This document shows positions 34,160 to 42,919 of a DNA stretch of 64,000 nucleotides, one piece after another. The notes under the pieces were generated by a model that saw nothing but the letters and a program-made list of their open reading frames with translations, was not told the origin of the DNA and did not search any database. Made by a program: the position numbers and the translations under genes. Origin of the DNA: Algoriphagus ornithinivorans (lineage in GTDB: Bacteria > Bacteroidota > Bacteroidia > Cytophagales > Cyclobacteriaceae); contig NZ_FOVW01000012.1 in the NCBI RefSeq assembly GCF_900115305.1, forward strand, positions 64,183 to 128,182, read 5' to 3'. Position 1 is the first letter of the stretch, and each line of letters begins with the position of its first letter.

Positions 34160-34233
34160 GTGATTGTAGCTCAGCTGGTTAGAGCGCTGGTTTGTGGCAC
34201 CAGAGGTCGCCGGTTCGAACCCGGTCTTTCACC
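34160..34233 (+). tRNA. tRNA-His (GTG)
   Basis: A cloverleaf can be drawn: D stem GCTC/GAGC, anticodon stem CTGGT/ACCAG with anticodon GTG at 34194-34196, and T stem GCCGG/CCGGT with the TTCGAAC loop. G at 34159 can be the His-specific G-1 facing C73 at 34233. The 3' CCA is not fully encoded. The acceptor stem is unusual: GTGATTG faces CTTTCAC, leaving two U-U mismatches at pairs 5-68 and 6-67. It has its own promoter and terminator. Confidence 0.93.
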
Positions 34234-34236
34234 CAT

Positions 34237-34261
34237 AACCCCTCCTAGTGAGGGGTTTTTG
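34237..34261 (+). terminator. Terminator of tRNA-His
   Basis: AACCCCTC / GAGGGGTT with a CTAGT loop at 34237-34257, followed by T residues, directly after the tRNA. Confidence 0.85.
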
Positions 34262-34324
34262 CTTTAAATAGGGTGCATTTGGCACAACATTTGACAAATT
34301 CAGACCAAACTAAACCAACTTGAG

Positions 34325-34465
34325 ATGTTTACTTTGTTCAAATCCTCACCAAAATTCCCTGTGGTAAAGCCTGTGAATATTCATCAGGTGAGAAGCTACA
34401 TGGTAAAGTTTGAAGAGTCCTTGCGCAACTTTGAAGAGATTCAAAAAGAGGCAGTTCACTCCTAA
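34325..34465 (+). CDS. Candidate 46-residue small protein
   Basis: An ATG-to-TAA frame of 47 codons, beginning MFTLFKSSPKFPVVKPV and ending KEAVHS. It lies between the tRNA-His terminator and a separate strong terminator at 34481-34508 that no other gene explains, so a transcript should end here. The second half (MVKFEESLRNFEEIQKE) is an amphipathic, charged helix pattern. No known family is recognised. TTTG elements lie upstream near 34280-34292, but a full promoter is not clear. An alternative reading is a small RNA that happens to contain a frame. Confidence 0.5.
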   Translation: MFTLFKSSPKFPVVKPVNIHQVRSYMVKFEESLRNFEEIQKEAVHS

Positions 34466-34480
34466 TTGAAAAAATCAACC

Positions 34481-34508
34481 AAGGTTATGGCAACATAACC
34501 TTAATTTT
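34481..34508 (+). terminator. Terminator of the small gene at 34325-34465
   Basis: AAGGTTATG / CATAACCTT with a GCAA tetraloop at 34481-34502, followed by AATTTTTG. Confidence 0.8.
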
Positions 34509-34571
34509 TGCCCTTTTCATTTTTTCTATCAATACAAAATTCTATTTTAACGGGCTACAATATTAGCCCCT

Positions 34572-36488
34572 ATGAGTTATATCCATTTTGATAAAACCCA
34601 GTTGATTAATCTGAATTATTCTCTAGATAGAGAAATCATTCGGACCAACCGATCTGGAACCTATACCAGCACCTCGATAATCGGATGCAACACCCGAAAA
34701 TATCATGGACTTTTAGTTGCTCCTCAGCCTCAAATCGATTCCCAAAATCATGTTTTCCTTTCAACGGTACATGAAACAGTTATTCAACGAGGTGCAAGCT
34801 TCAATCTAGGTATCAGCAAGTATCCTGGTAATTACTCTCCTAGAGGCCACAAGTATCTGGAAGATTTTGATTCAGAGCCTATTCCAAAACTCACCTATAG
34901 AGTAGGCGGAGTATTGTTACAAAAAGAGCTTATTCTGGACACCAACAGAGACCGGGTAATGATCCGATACACCTTATTGGAAGCTCATTCTCCTACAAAA
35001 ATCAGGATTTCTCCTTTCTTGGCATTCAGAGGTTACCACACACTTTGCAAGGAAAATAATGATATCAACAAAAAATTTGAGAAGGTACCCAATGGGGCTA
35101 AATTCAAACTTTACCCGGTGTATGACCCATTGTATTTACAGCTTTCCAAAAAGAATGAGTTTGTCTCGGATCCAAACTGGTATCACAATGTAGAATACAT
35201 TTTGGAAAGAGAAAGGGGCTACGAATACCAAGAAGATCTGTTTGTTCCCGGATACTTTGAATTTGACATAGAAAAAGGAGAGTCAGTGATTTTTTCTGCC
35301 GGCTTGACAGAGGCAGACCCCAAGACAAGAGAAAGGGCTTTTGCAAAAGAAATAGCAAGAAGAATCCCAAGAAGTAATTTTGAAAACTGTCTCAAAAACT
35401 CTGCTTCCCAGTTTATCAGAAGAAGAAACGGGGACACCAGGATCATTGCAGGTTACCCATGGTTTGGTTGGTGGGGAAGAGACACATTCATTGCTGCTCC
35501 TGGATTGACACTAGCTAATGGAGATTCTGAAACATTTTTGGAAATCATGGATACCATGTCCAAAGACCTCAAAGGTCCTTTATTCCCAAATGTGGGAAGC
35601 GGAACCTACACCAATATGAATTCCATGGATGCTCCTCTCTGGTTCTTTTGGTCATTGCAACAATACATTCAATTTACTGGAGACAGTAAAACCGTTAAAA
35701 AGAGATACCTTGATAAACTTAAGGGAATCATAGACGGATACAGGGCTGGAACTGACTTCAATATCCACATGCTGGATAATGGGCTGATTTATGGAGGAGA
35801 AGAAGGAATCTGTCTCACTTGGATGGATGCGGTAACTCCAGATGGTCCGGTTACGCCAAGAACAGGATGTCCTGTTGAGATTCAAGCCTTGTGGTACAAT
35901 GCCTTATGCTTTTATCATGAATTAACAGGAGATCAGGAAATAGCCGAGTTGGCGGAAAAAGTAAAATCATCTTTCGAGGCCGAATTTTGGGATGAGGAAA
36001 AAGGCTATTTGGCTGATGTGGTTCAAGGAAATGAAAAAGACTGGTCCATTCGTCCCAATATGGTCTTCGCCACTTCCTTACCTTATACTATGCTCAGCGA
36101 AGGGCAGAATGATCAGATCTTGGAACTGGCAAAGTCCAATCTTTTAACAACCAGAGGCCTGAGAACTTTAGCTCCGGATGACCCGGCATATAAAGGGTAT
36201 TATTTTGGAGACCAGATCAGCCGTGATCAAGCTTATCATAATGGAACGGTTTGGGTTTGGCCGATGGGTCATTTCGTAGAAGGCTATATCAAGCTTCACG
36301 GGAAGTCTGCCAAGAATTTTATAGGAAAAATTATTAAAGGATTTGATGGTGTCATGACACAATATGGTGTTGGAACAGTTGCCGAGATCTTTGATGGAGA
36401 TCCTCCTCATAGACCAAAGGGAGCTGTATCTCAAGCCTGGAGTGTTGGGGAATTGCTAAGAATGATGGAATTGGTCAAGAGTTTATAA
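34572..36488 (+). CDS. Glycogen debranching enzyme (amylo-alpha-1,6-glucosidase type)
   Basis: A 638-residue cytoplasmic enzyme that removes alpha-1,6 branches from alpha-glucan. An N-terminal beta-sandwich (about 1-240, starting with TNRSGTYTSTSIIGCNTRKYHGLLVAP) is typical of the bacterial GDE N-terminal domain. The (alpha/alpha)6 barrel (about 280-630) has YPWFGWWGRDTFIA, GEEGICLTWMDAV with the acidic active-site residues, and GTVWVWPMGHFVEGY. No signal peptide. First gene of an operon with a GT4 and a GH57 enzyme; 7 bp to the next gene. The promoter must lie in 34509-34571. Confidence 0.92.
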   Translation: MSYIHFDKTQLINLNYSLDREIIRTNRSGTYTSTSIIGCNTRKYHGLLVAPQPQIDSQNHVFLSTVHETVIQRGASFNLGISKYPGNYSPRGHKYLEDFDSEPIPKLTYRVGGVLLQKELILDTNRDRVMIRYTLLEAHSPTKIRISPFLAFRGYHTLCKENNDINKKFEKVPNGAKFKLYPVYDPLYLQLSKKNEFVSDPNWYHNVEYILERERGYEYQEDLFVPGYFEFDIEKGESVIFSAGLTEADPKTRERAFAKEIARRIPRSNFENCLKNSASQFIRRRNGDTRIIAGYPWFGWWGRDTFIAAPGLTLANGDSETFLEIMDTMSKDLKGPLFPNVGSGTYTNMNSMDAPLWFFWSLQQYIQFTGDSKTVKKRYLDKLKGIIDGYRAGTDFNIHMLDNGLIYGGEEGICLTWMDAVTPDGPVTPRTGCPVEIQALWYNALCFYHELTGDQEIAELAEKVKSSFEAEFWDEEKGYLADVVQGNEKDWSIRPNMVFATSLPYTMLSEGQNDQILELAKSNLLTTRGLRTLAPDDPAYKGYYFGDQISRDQAYHNGTVWVWPMGHFVEGYIKLHGKSAKNFIGKIIKGFDGVMTQYGVGTVAEIFDGDPPHRPKGAVSQAWSVGELLRMMELVKSL

Positions 36489-36495
36489 ATAAATT

Positions 36496-37785
36496 ATGAA
36501 AGTTTTAATGTTCGGTTGGGAATTCCCACCACATATTTCTGGAGGACTAGGAACAGCCTGTTATGGATTAGTCAAGGGATTGGCCCATTATAATCAGGAT
36601 ATCATTTTTGTAGTCCCAAAATTATGGGGGGATGAAGAACCCCTGGCTGATTTTGTCAATGCAAGTGATGTATCCATCGATTATCGGGAACGAAAATTCA
36701 AGAAAATCTGGAAGAATCTGACCTATCTGGAGGTTAGTAGTTTTTTGGTGCCTTATCTGGGCCCTGAGGAATATAAAAAGTTCACGGATTATGCCATTCA
36801 TGACAGAACAGATGTAGACGAAAGTATTTTTACTACCAAATATGAGTTCAGCGGAAAGTATGGCAAAAACCTCATGGAGGAAGTAAGCCGATATGCTTTA
36901 ACTGCGGCTCAGATCGCCAGAGACAGAGATGATTTCGAAATTATCCATGCACATGACTGGTTATCTTTCCCTGCCGGTATCGCGGCCAAGGAGATATCAG
37001 GAAAGCCATTGGTAGCTCATGTGCACGCTACAGAATTTGACCGCTCAGGCCAATCTGTTAACCGGCCTGTTTATGATATAGAAAAAGCAGGAATGGAAGC
37101 TGCTGACCACGTTTTAGCAGTAAGCCAACTGACCAAAAATATTATCATCAATAAATACGGAATTCCTGCTGAGAAAGTCAGTGTCTTGCACAATGCGGTA
37201 TTGGATGCAAGCATTATCAAATCCAAATACAACAAGAAGGTTCCTGAAAAAATCGTGACCTTCCTAGGAAGAATTACTTTCCAAAAAGGCCCTGAATACT
37301 TTGTAGAAGCCGCAAAGAAGGTACTAGACAGAGATCCAAATGTGCGCTTTGTCATGGCAGGATCCGGAGACTTACTCAATAGGATGATTGATCGGGTAGC
37401 CGAGCTGAGGATGGCTTCCAAATTTCACTTTACCGGATTTTTAAAAGGGGACGATGTGGATCATATGTATGCCATTTCGGATGTGTATGTGATGCCTTCT
37501 GTATCTGAACCCTTTGGTATATCTCCCCTGGAGGCTGTGAGGCACAATACTCCCGTTATCATATCCAAGCAGTCAGGTGTTGCAGAGGTTTTGGTCAATG
37601 CAATCAAAATTGATTTCTGGGACATTGACGCAATGGCGGATTCCATTTTTGCCTTACTGCATTATGATGGTATTTCCAGGATGTTCAAGGAAATGGGAAG
37701 CCAAGAACTTAAAAAATTAAAATGGGAACATGTGGCTGCCAAATTGGTCACTGTCTATGAAAAAACTTTATCCACGAGACCATGA
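36496..37785 (+). CDS. Family 4 glycosyltransferase (glycogen synthase-like)
   Basis: A 429-residue GT-B enzyme. Seen: FGWEFPPHISGGLGTACYGLVKG at the N-terminus (the GGLG loop of starch/glycogen synthases), HAHDWLSFPAG, and in the C-terminal half TFLGRITFQKGPEYFVEA, FTGFLKGDDV and the donor-site EPFGISPLEA motif with its E-x7-E pattern. In the debranching-GT4-GH57 setting it likely extends or transfers alpha-glucan chains; the donor (ADP- or UDP-glucose) is not decided by sequence. It starts 7 bp after the debranching gene and overlaps the GH57 start by four bases. Confidence 0.88.
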   Translation: MKVLMFGWEFPPHISGGLGTACYGLVKGLAHYNQDIIFVVPKLWGDEEPLADFVNASDVSIDYRERKFKKIWKNLTYLEVSSFLVPYLGPEEYKKFTDYAIHDRTDVDESIFTTKYEFSGKYGKNLMEEVSRYALTAAQIARDRDDFEIIHAHDWLSFPAGIAAKEISGKPLVAHVHATEFDRSGQSVNRPVYDIEKAGMEAADHVLAVSQLTKNIIINKYGIPAEKVSVLHNAVLDASIIKSKYNKKVPEKIVTFLGRITFQKGPEYFVEAAKKVLDRDPNVRFVMAGSGDLLNRMIDRVAELRMASKFHFTGFLKGDDVDHMYAISDVYVMPSVSEPFGISPLEAVRHNTPVIISKQSGVAEVLVNAIKIDFWDIDAMADSIFALLHYDGISRMFKEMGSQELKKLKWEHVAAKLVTVYEKTLSTRP

Positions 37786-38990
37786 GAACTATCTGTTTTT
37801 ACTTTCAGGTTCATCAACCCTACCGATTAAAACCTTATCGTTTTTTTGATATTGGAGAGGACCACTATTACTGGGATGACTTCCTGAATCGAAGTGTAAT
37901 TCGAAAAGTAGCCCAAAAATGCTACCTGCCAATGAATGCTTTACTATTGGAATTAATCCAGAAGCATCACGGGGCATTTAAAGTGACTTTTTCTTTTTCA
38001 GGAACTTTCATGGATCAATTGGAGGCTTATGCACCCGATGTATTGGAAAGCTTCCAGCGTTTGGTGGCAACCGGACAAGTAGAATTACTGAATGAAACTT
38101 ATGGTCACTCCTTGGCAGCTCTGAAAAGTAAGGAAGAGTTTGCCGGAATGGTCAAGCAACATCAGGATAAAATCAAGCAGCTTTTCAATGGGTACCAACC
38201 CAAAGTATTCAGAAACACTGAGCTGATTTATTCTGATAAAATTGGGGCTATGGTGGCTGATTTAGGCTACAAAGGAATATTGACGGAAGGTGCCAAGCAC
38301 GTGCTGGGCTGGAAAAGTCCCAATTACGTGTACCAAAACTCCATCAATCCCGACCTCAAAGTATTGCTTAAGAATTTCCGGCTTTCAGATGATATTGCCT
38401 TCCGTTTTAGCAATAAAACATGGGAAGACTATCCATTGACTACAGACAAATTCATCAATTGGATTAATGCTATTCCTCAAAGCGAGCAGGTCTTAAACCT
38501 CTTTATGGACTATGAAACCTTTGGAGAACATCAGTGGGCCGAAACCGGGATTTTTGATTTCATGAGAGCTTTGCCGGAAGCTGTATTCAAGCATACAAAT
38601 TTTGGTTTCTCTACTCCTTCTGAGGTAATAGATAAAGTCCCTGCAGTCAGCCCTATTCACGTGCCGATTCCTATCTCATGGGCAGATGAAGAAAGAGATT
38701 TGACTGCCTGGCTTGGAAATGACCTACAGGACGAGGCTTTTGACAGATTGTATGAATTAGAAGCCATGGTCAAAAAGACCAAGGACCCGGATTTGATGAG
38801 AGACTGGAATTATTTACAGACTTCGGATCACTTTTATTACATGTGTACCAAATTCTTCTCTGACGGAGATATACACTCCTACTTTAGCCCTTATGACACT
38901 CCTTATGATGCATTTATCAACTATATGAATGTACTGAGTGACTTTGTATTGAGAGTCAAAGGAAAAGTTAAGGGATTAGAAAAAGCATAA
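37782..38990 (+). CDS. Glycoside hydrolase family 57 alpha-glucan enzyme
   Basis: A 402-residue cytosolic GH57 enzyme (alpha-amylase or 4-alpha-glucanotransferase type). Seen: FYFQVHQPYRLKPYRFFDIG at the start, the catalytic nucleophile Glu147 in FRNTELIYSD, and the acid Asp243 in FMDYETFGEHQW. It lacks a signal peptide, so it acts on internal storage glucan. GH57 members of this length and start resemble the alpha-amylase annotated with debranching enzyme and GT4 in other Bacteroidota. ATG overlaps the GT4 stop by four bases (ATGA), so translation is coupled. The operon ends at a bidirectional terminator. Confidence 0.9.
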   Translation: MRTICFYFQVHQPYRLKPYRFFDIGEDHYYWDDFLNRSVIRKVAQKCYLPMNALLLELIQKHHGAFKVTFSFSGTFMDQLEAYAPDVLESFQRLVATGQVELLNETYGHSLAALKSKEEFAGMVKQHQDKIKQLFNGYQPKVFRNTELIYSDKIGAMVADLGYKGILTEGAKHVLGWKSPNYVYQNSINPDLKVLLKNFRLSDDIAFRFSNKTWEDYPLTTDKFINWINAIPQSEQVLNLFMDYETFGEHQWAETGIFDFMRALPEAVFKHTNFGFSTPSEVIDKVPAVSPIHVPIPISWADEERDLTAWLGNDLQDEAFDRLYELEAMVKKTKDPDLMRDWNYLQTSDHFYYMCTKFFSDGDIHSYFSPYDTPYDAFINYMNVLSDFVLRVKGKVKGLEKA

Positions 38991-38991
38991 A

Positions 38992-39020
38992 AAAAGGCCG
39001 TCGATGACGGCCTTTTTTTG
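38992..39020. terminator. Bidirectional terminator after the alpha-glucan operon
   Basis: AAAAAGGCCGTC / GACGGCCTTTTT around 38991-39016 with a 3-nt loop, T tract on the right and A run on the left. It mainly ends the GH57 transcript; panB converges from the right but ends 200 bp away. Confidence 0.88.
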
Positions 39021-39212
39021 ATCTCAATTTCAATAATATCTTATACGGATATCCGCTTTCTTACCAGTATTGACAAAAATATGGCCTATTGTCTGCTGAA
39101 AAGATAAGAATCCCGAAGCTTCGGTCTTCGGTCTTCCAACCAGTCAAGCAAGGAAAATAAGGCAACTGGCATGATCGCGGATAATCAGATTATCTTAATA
39201 GACTTTCCTAAA

Positions 39213-40034
39213 TCAATAACTTTCAGATTTATTCGGGAAATCCTTGTTTTTAACATCCCTGATATAATTTTTAAATGCATCGGTCATTACTTGTTGCAAA
39301 TCAGCATATTGCCTCAAAAATCTAGGTTTAAACTCCTGAGTAATACCCAGCATGTCATGCATTACCAAAACCTGCCCGTCTACATGCGGTCCAGCTCCAA
39401 TACCTATAACCGGGATCTGTACTGACTCTGCAACTTTCTTCGCTAAGGAGGCTGGAATCTTTTCCAGAACAATGGCAAAGCATCCGCATTCTTCCAAAAT
39501 TTTTGCGTCCTCCAATAGCTTTTTAGCTTCTGCCTCTTCCTTGGCACGAACAGTGTAAGTCCCGAATTTATAGATGGATTGAGGAGTCAAACCCAAATGT
39601 CCCATCACCGGCACACCGGCACTCAAAATTCTACTCACAGACTCTTTGATTTCAGCGCCGCCTTCGACTTTTACTGCGTGAGCTCCAGATTCCTTCATGA
39701 TTCGAATCGCAGATCTCAAAGCCTCAGAACTGTTTCCCTGATAGTTTCCAAATGGAATATCCACTACCACAAAAGATCTTTTGACCGCTCTAACTACTGA
39801 ACTTGCATGATAAATCATCTGATCCAGCGTAATTGGCAAAGTAGTCTCATGCCCGGCCATCACATTGGAAGCGGAATCCCCCACAAGAATGATATCTATT
39901 CCAGCAGCATCAACAATAGTGGCCATGGAAAAATCATATGCTGTGAGCATGGAGATTTTTTCTCCACGTTCTTTCATTTCCTGCAGAATATGGGTGGTGA
40001 TCCTTTTGATATTAGCCGATGAGTGAACAGACAT
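39213..40034 (-). CDS. panB: 3-methyl-2-oxobutanoate hydroxymethyltransferase
   Basis: A 273-residue enzyme of pantothenate synthesis: it adds a hydroxymethyl group from methylene-tetrahydrofolate to 2-oxoisovalerate, giving ketopantoate. Seen: ISMLTAYDFSMA (28-39), metal and substrate motif ILVGDSASNVMAGHETTLP, the HAVKVEGG segment, GHLGLTPQS and the catalytic-region GIGAGPHVDGQVLVMHDMLG. Length is normal. Last gene of a minus-strand group (waaA-rsgA-PRTase-panB), six bases after the PRTase stop. No clear hairpin terminator follows. Confidence 0.95.
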   Translation of the reverse strand: MSVHSSANIKRITTHILQEMKERGEKISMLTAYDFSMATIVDAAGIDIILVGDSASNVMAGHETTLPITLDQMIYHASSVVRAVKRSFVVVDIPFGNYQGNSSEALRSAIRIMKESGAHAVKVEGGAEIKESVSRILSAGVPVMGHLGLTPQSIYKFGTYTVRAKEEAEAKKLLEDAKILEECGCFAIVLEKIPASLAKKVAESVQIPVIGIGAGPHVDGQVLVMHDMLGITQEFKPRFLRQYADLQQVMTDAFKNYIRDVKNKDFPNKSESY

Positions 40035-40040
40035 GAAATA

Positions 40041-40532
40041 TTAGTGAAGGTGAACGAAATAATTTTCTTCGGATAAATCTACTTTAATATGCTCGTTAAG
40101 GGTAGTAGAGAGCTCATAACCTGTATAATCAGGTCGAATTGGAAAAAGGCCATGAGCACGATTCACTAATACGGCCAATTCCATTTTGTCAATATCTTCT
40201 TCCAAAAATGGCTTGATTGCATAGACAATCGTTCTACCTGTATTCAATACATCATCCACAACGATAAGGGTTTTGCCGGAAAGAACTACTGATTGTGACA
40301 ATTCTACTTTAGAATGTGCGATGTCGGATTTATCCAAAACTATCTCCACTTCTTCCACTGCTAAATTCGAGATACTTTTAAGCTCTTTTGCCAGAAGCTG
40401 GGATAGAATTAGCCCCATTCCGCTGATACCTGCAAAGACAACTCCAGATGAATAGAGATTTCTCTCGTAGATTTCGTATGCCATCCGGGTGATCTTTTTC
40501 CGGATTTGTTGGTGATTGAGTACTTCGCTCAT
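40041..40532 (-). CDS. PyrR-like phosphoribosyltransferase
   Basis: A 163-residue type I phosphoribosyltransferase-fold protein. The PRPP-binding loop VVDDVLNTGRT is at about 91-101, and GVVFAGISGMGLILSQLLA supplies the early glycine-rich loop. It resembles PyrR, the bifunctional pyrimidine regulator and uracil PRTase, but pyrimidine genes are not next to it and the RNA-binding surface cannot be judged. It is six bases before panB and 55 bp after rsgA in the same direction. Confidence 0.8.
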   Translation of the reverse strand: MSEVLNHQQIRKKITRMAYEIYERNLYSSGVVFAGISGMGLILSQLLAKELKSISNLAVEEVEIVLDKSDIAHSKVELSQSVVLSGKTLIVVDDVLNTGRTIVYAIKPFLEEDIDKMELAVLVNRAHGLFPIRPDYTGYELSTTLNEHIKVDLSEENYFVHLH

Positions 40533-40587
40533 GATTTGTTTTAAAAATGAAAATTAGGCCAATTTACCCTGCTTTCAAAATTATGAC

Positions 40588-41511
40588 TTAACGGTGTGAA
40601 TCTTCTTCATTTAAAATGTTCACATAACTTTCGTATCTGTAAGGATGAATGTAACCTTCTTCCAGTTGTTTGAGAATTTTACATCCCGGCTCATTTACAT
40701 GCTGGCAATTATTATACTTACACTCTCCCAAATGCACCCTCATCTCAGGAAAGTAATGAGAAAGCTCATATTCTTCAATTTCTAATATTCCAAATTCTTT
40801 GATTCCGGGAGTATCTATCAAGTCTCCTCCTTCTTGGAGAAAAAACATTTCCGCAAAGGTGGTTGTGTGAACCCCCTTACTGCTGTAGCCTGAGATTTCT
40901 TTGGTTTCCTGTCTTGCATCAGGAATTAACCTGTTCAATAAAGTAGATTTCCCCACACCCGAATGACCTGAAATTAGGGTGGATTTTCCTCGAAGGTGAG
41001 GAATCAGAAGATCCTTCAATTGCTGGTTTTCCAGGGCTGAAACCTCGACCACAGGATATCCCAATGGTTCATATATTTCATGAATATCCTGCAGCCAATC
41101 TTGGGCGTCTTCCCCTTCCATCAAGTCCATCTTGTTTACCACTAAAATGGCGGGAATTCTAAAACTCTCCGTGCTTACCAAAAACCTGTCAATAAAGCCA
41201 AGAGAGGTTCTGGGGTTTTTCATGGTTATCACCAACATGGCTTGGTCGAGGTTGCTGGCAATGATGTGAGAAAAATGCTGCTTCCGGGTGGATTTTCTAA
41301 TCACATAATTTTCTCTGGGAAAAATTTCCCGAATCACTCCAGTAGCCTGACCTTCTTCTAAATCCAAGCCTACCCAATCGCCCACCGCAATGGGGTTGGT
41401 TAGTTTGAGTTCATCTTGTTTGAACTTTCCTTTAAGTCTGGCCTGAATCATCTTTTCCTCAACCTGTACAGTATACCAGCTCCCTGTAGACTTGATCACT
41501 CTCCCTTTCAT
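40588..41511 (-). CDS. rsgA: Ribosome small-subunit-dependent GTPase A
   Basis: A 307-residue circularly permuted GTPase that checks 30S subunit maturation. Domains: OB fold (1-70, GSWYTVQVEEK), then permuted G motifs VVNKMDL (G4), GHSGVGKSTLLN (G1), TPGIKEFG (G3), and a C-terminal zinc region with CKYNNCQHVNEPGC. All motifs look intact. It overlaps waaA by four bases (its ATG in the waaA stop) and lies 55 bp before the PRTase gene. Confidence 0.95.
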   Translation of the reverse strand: MKGRVIKSTGSWYTVQVEEKMIQARLKGKFKQDELKLTNPIAVGDWVGLDLEEGQATGVIREIFPRENYVIRKSTRKQHFSHIIASNLDQAMLVITMKNPRTSLGFIDRFLVSTESFRIPAILVVNKMDLMEGEDAQDWLQDIHEIYEPLGYPVVEVSALENQQLKDLLIPHLRGKSTLISGHSGVGKSTLLNRLIPDARQETKEISGYSSKGVHTTTFAEMFFLQEGGDLIDTPGIKEFGILEIEEYELSHYFPEMRVHLGECKYNNCQHVNEPGCKILKQLEEGYIHPYRYESYVNILNEEDSHR

Positions 41512-42749
41512 GATTTCAGATATTTAGAGGTATAGGCAAGAATTTTAGCAGACGCCCCTAGCTGAGACTCAACCCAGTTTTTAGCTGCTTGTCTTGTATT
41601 TTGCATAAGTAAGGGGTTTTTGAGAGCATCAAACTTTTCATTTAACTCCTCTCCATTCCCTACAGAAAACCCACAGCCCTGAGCTATTGCTTCTTCAGCT
41701 TCCGGGAATTTATTTACTTTTCTTACTTCCCCAAAGATAACAGGAACACCAAAACCTATGGGTTCGAGGATATTGTGTAACCCTTCTCCAAAAGCCCCTC
41801 CTACATAAGCGATTGTGGCATATTGGTAAAGCCTGCTGAGCATCCCAATATTATCGATAATTAAAATAGGAGATTTCTCAGTCTGATCCCATTGAGAATA
41901 AAAAAGCGTCTTGGTCTGAATTTGATTAGCCCAAGTTTGAAGATGCTTTGACTTAATATCATGAGGAGCAATGATAAATTGATAGTCCGGATTGGAATTG
42001 ATAAGCGGAATCAATAAGTCCATATCCTCCTCCCAAACAGAACCTAACACCATAACCTTTGAACCTCCCACCCATTTAGTGATCTCTGTGAACTCTTTTG
42101 CCATCATCGCATTCTCAGCAACTCTATCAAACCTGGTGTCACCTGAAAGGCTGTGATTTGTATAGCCTATTTGATTCAAAAGGGATTGACTGTGCTCATT
42201 TTGACAGAAAATATGATTAAAACTAAAAATAGGCGCCCGAAAAAAGCCTTTCCTCTTAAAGTAAATTTGATCATCTCTAAATGATGCGGCAATCAAAAAT
42301 GTAGGGATCTTCTTTTGATTCAAACATTGAAGAAAATTAAACCACAAGTCATATTTCACAAAAAAGCTCATCTTCGGCTGAAGAATACCCAGATATGTTG
42401 CGGCATTTTTTGCTGTATCTATCGGTAAATAACCGATGTAATCCACCTCGTTTGGGGACTTTTTTTGAGTTGGAATAAATCCGGAAGGGCTATAAAAACT
42501 TACCGATATCAAGTGATTAGGAAAGCTGTGCTTTAATCCGGAGATGACAGGTTTAGCCTGTTCAAATTCTCCCAGCGAGGCAACATGGAACCAGATTAAG
42601 GGTCCAGAGTTAGCTTTTCTAAAACTTTCCAGATCTGTAAATAGATTTTTACGGCCTTTGTAAAAAAGTTGAATCTTTTCGGAAAACAATGAAATCAGAG
42701 GCAATGCAAAACTCAATAAATGCATTCCAAGATTATATACCCACTTCAT
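41508..42749 (-). CDS. waaA: 3-deoxy-D-manno-octulosonic acid (Kdo) transferase
   Basis: A 413-residue GT-B enzyme at the inner membrane that adds Kdo to lipid A precursor. The first 25 residues form a membrane anchor (NLGMHLLSFALPLISLF). Seen: WFHVASLGEFEQAKPVI, the KdtA signature with the catalytic Glu, then AHD/VIF donor region IAYVGGAFGEGLHNILEP, where the last Glu-Pro is the CMP-binding motif. Its presence shows a Gram-negative envelope. First gene of a minus-strand run; rsgA overlaps its end by four bases. Confidence 0.93.
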   Translation of the reverse strand: MKWVYNLGMHLLSFALPLISLFSEKIQLFYKGRKNLFTDLESFRKANSGPLIWFHVASLGEFEQAKPVISGLKHSFPNHLISVSFYSPSGFIPTQKKSPNEVDYIGYLPIDTAKNAATYLGILQPKMSFFVKYDLWFNFLQCLNQKKIPTFLIAASFRDDQIYFKRKGFFRAPIFSFNHIFCQNEHSQSLLNQIGYTNHSLSGDTRFDRVAENAMMAKEFTEITKWVGGSKVMVLGSVWEEDMDLLIPLINSNPDYQFIIAPHDIKSKHLQTWANQIQTKTLFYSQWDQTEKSPILIIDNIGMLSRLYQYATIAYVGGAFGEGLHNILEPIGFGVPVIFGEVRKVNKFPEAEEAIAQGCGFSVGNGEELNEKFDALKNPLLMQNTRQAAKNWVESQLGASAKILAYTSKYLKS

Positions 42750-42919
42750 CTTTCAAAATTAGGCTTTAATCCCAAAATTCCTTTGTTTCACGTTTTTGGA
42801 AAAGGAGTTTCTTCAGGTTTCTTCAAAAAAAGAGAGAGCGAAGGGTGAAATTCCACCAAAAATTAATTATTTTCAATGTTACTGTTAAGCCACCCACCAA
42901 ATTCAGACTGTTATTTCAA

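Noticed and set aside
34160..34571. tRNA-His as attachment site of an integrated element
   Set aside because: No integrase, no repeated 3' tRNA end nearby and core genes on both sides.
39110..39140. GAAGCTTC palindrome and tandem CGGTCTT repeat near 39115-39135
   Set aside because: Too short and without context between convergent ends; no function supported.
39176..39195. GATAAT/ATTATC hairpin after panB
   Set aside because: No T tract follows in either direction, so it is not a convincing terminator.
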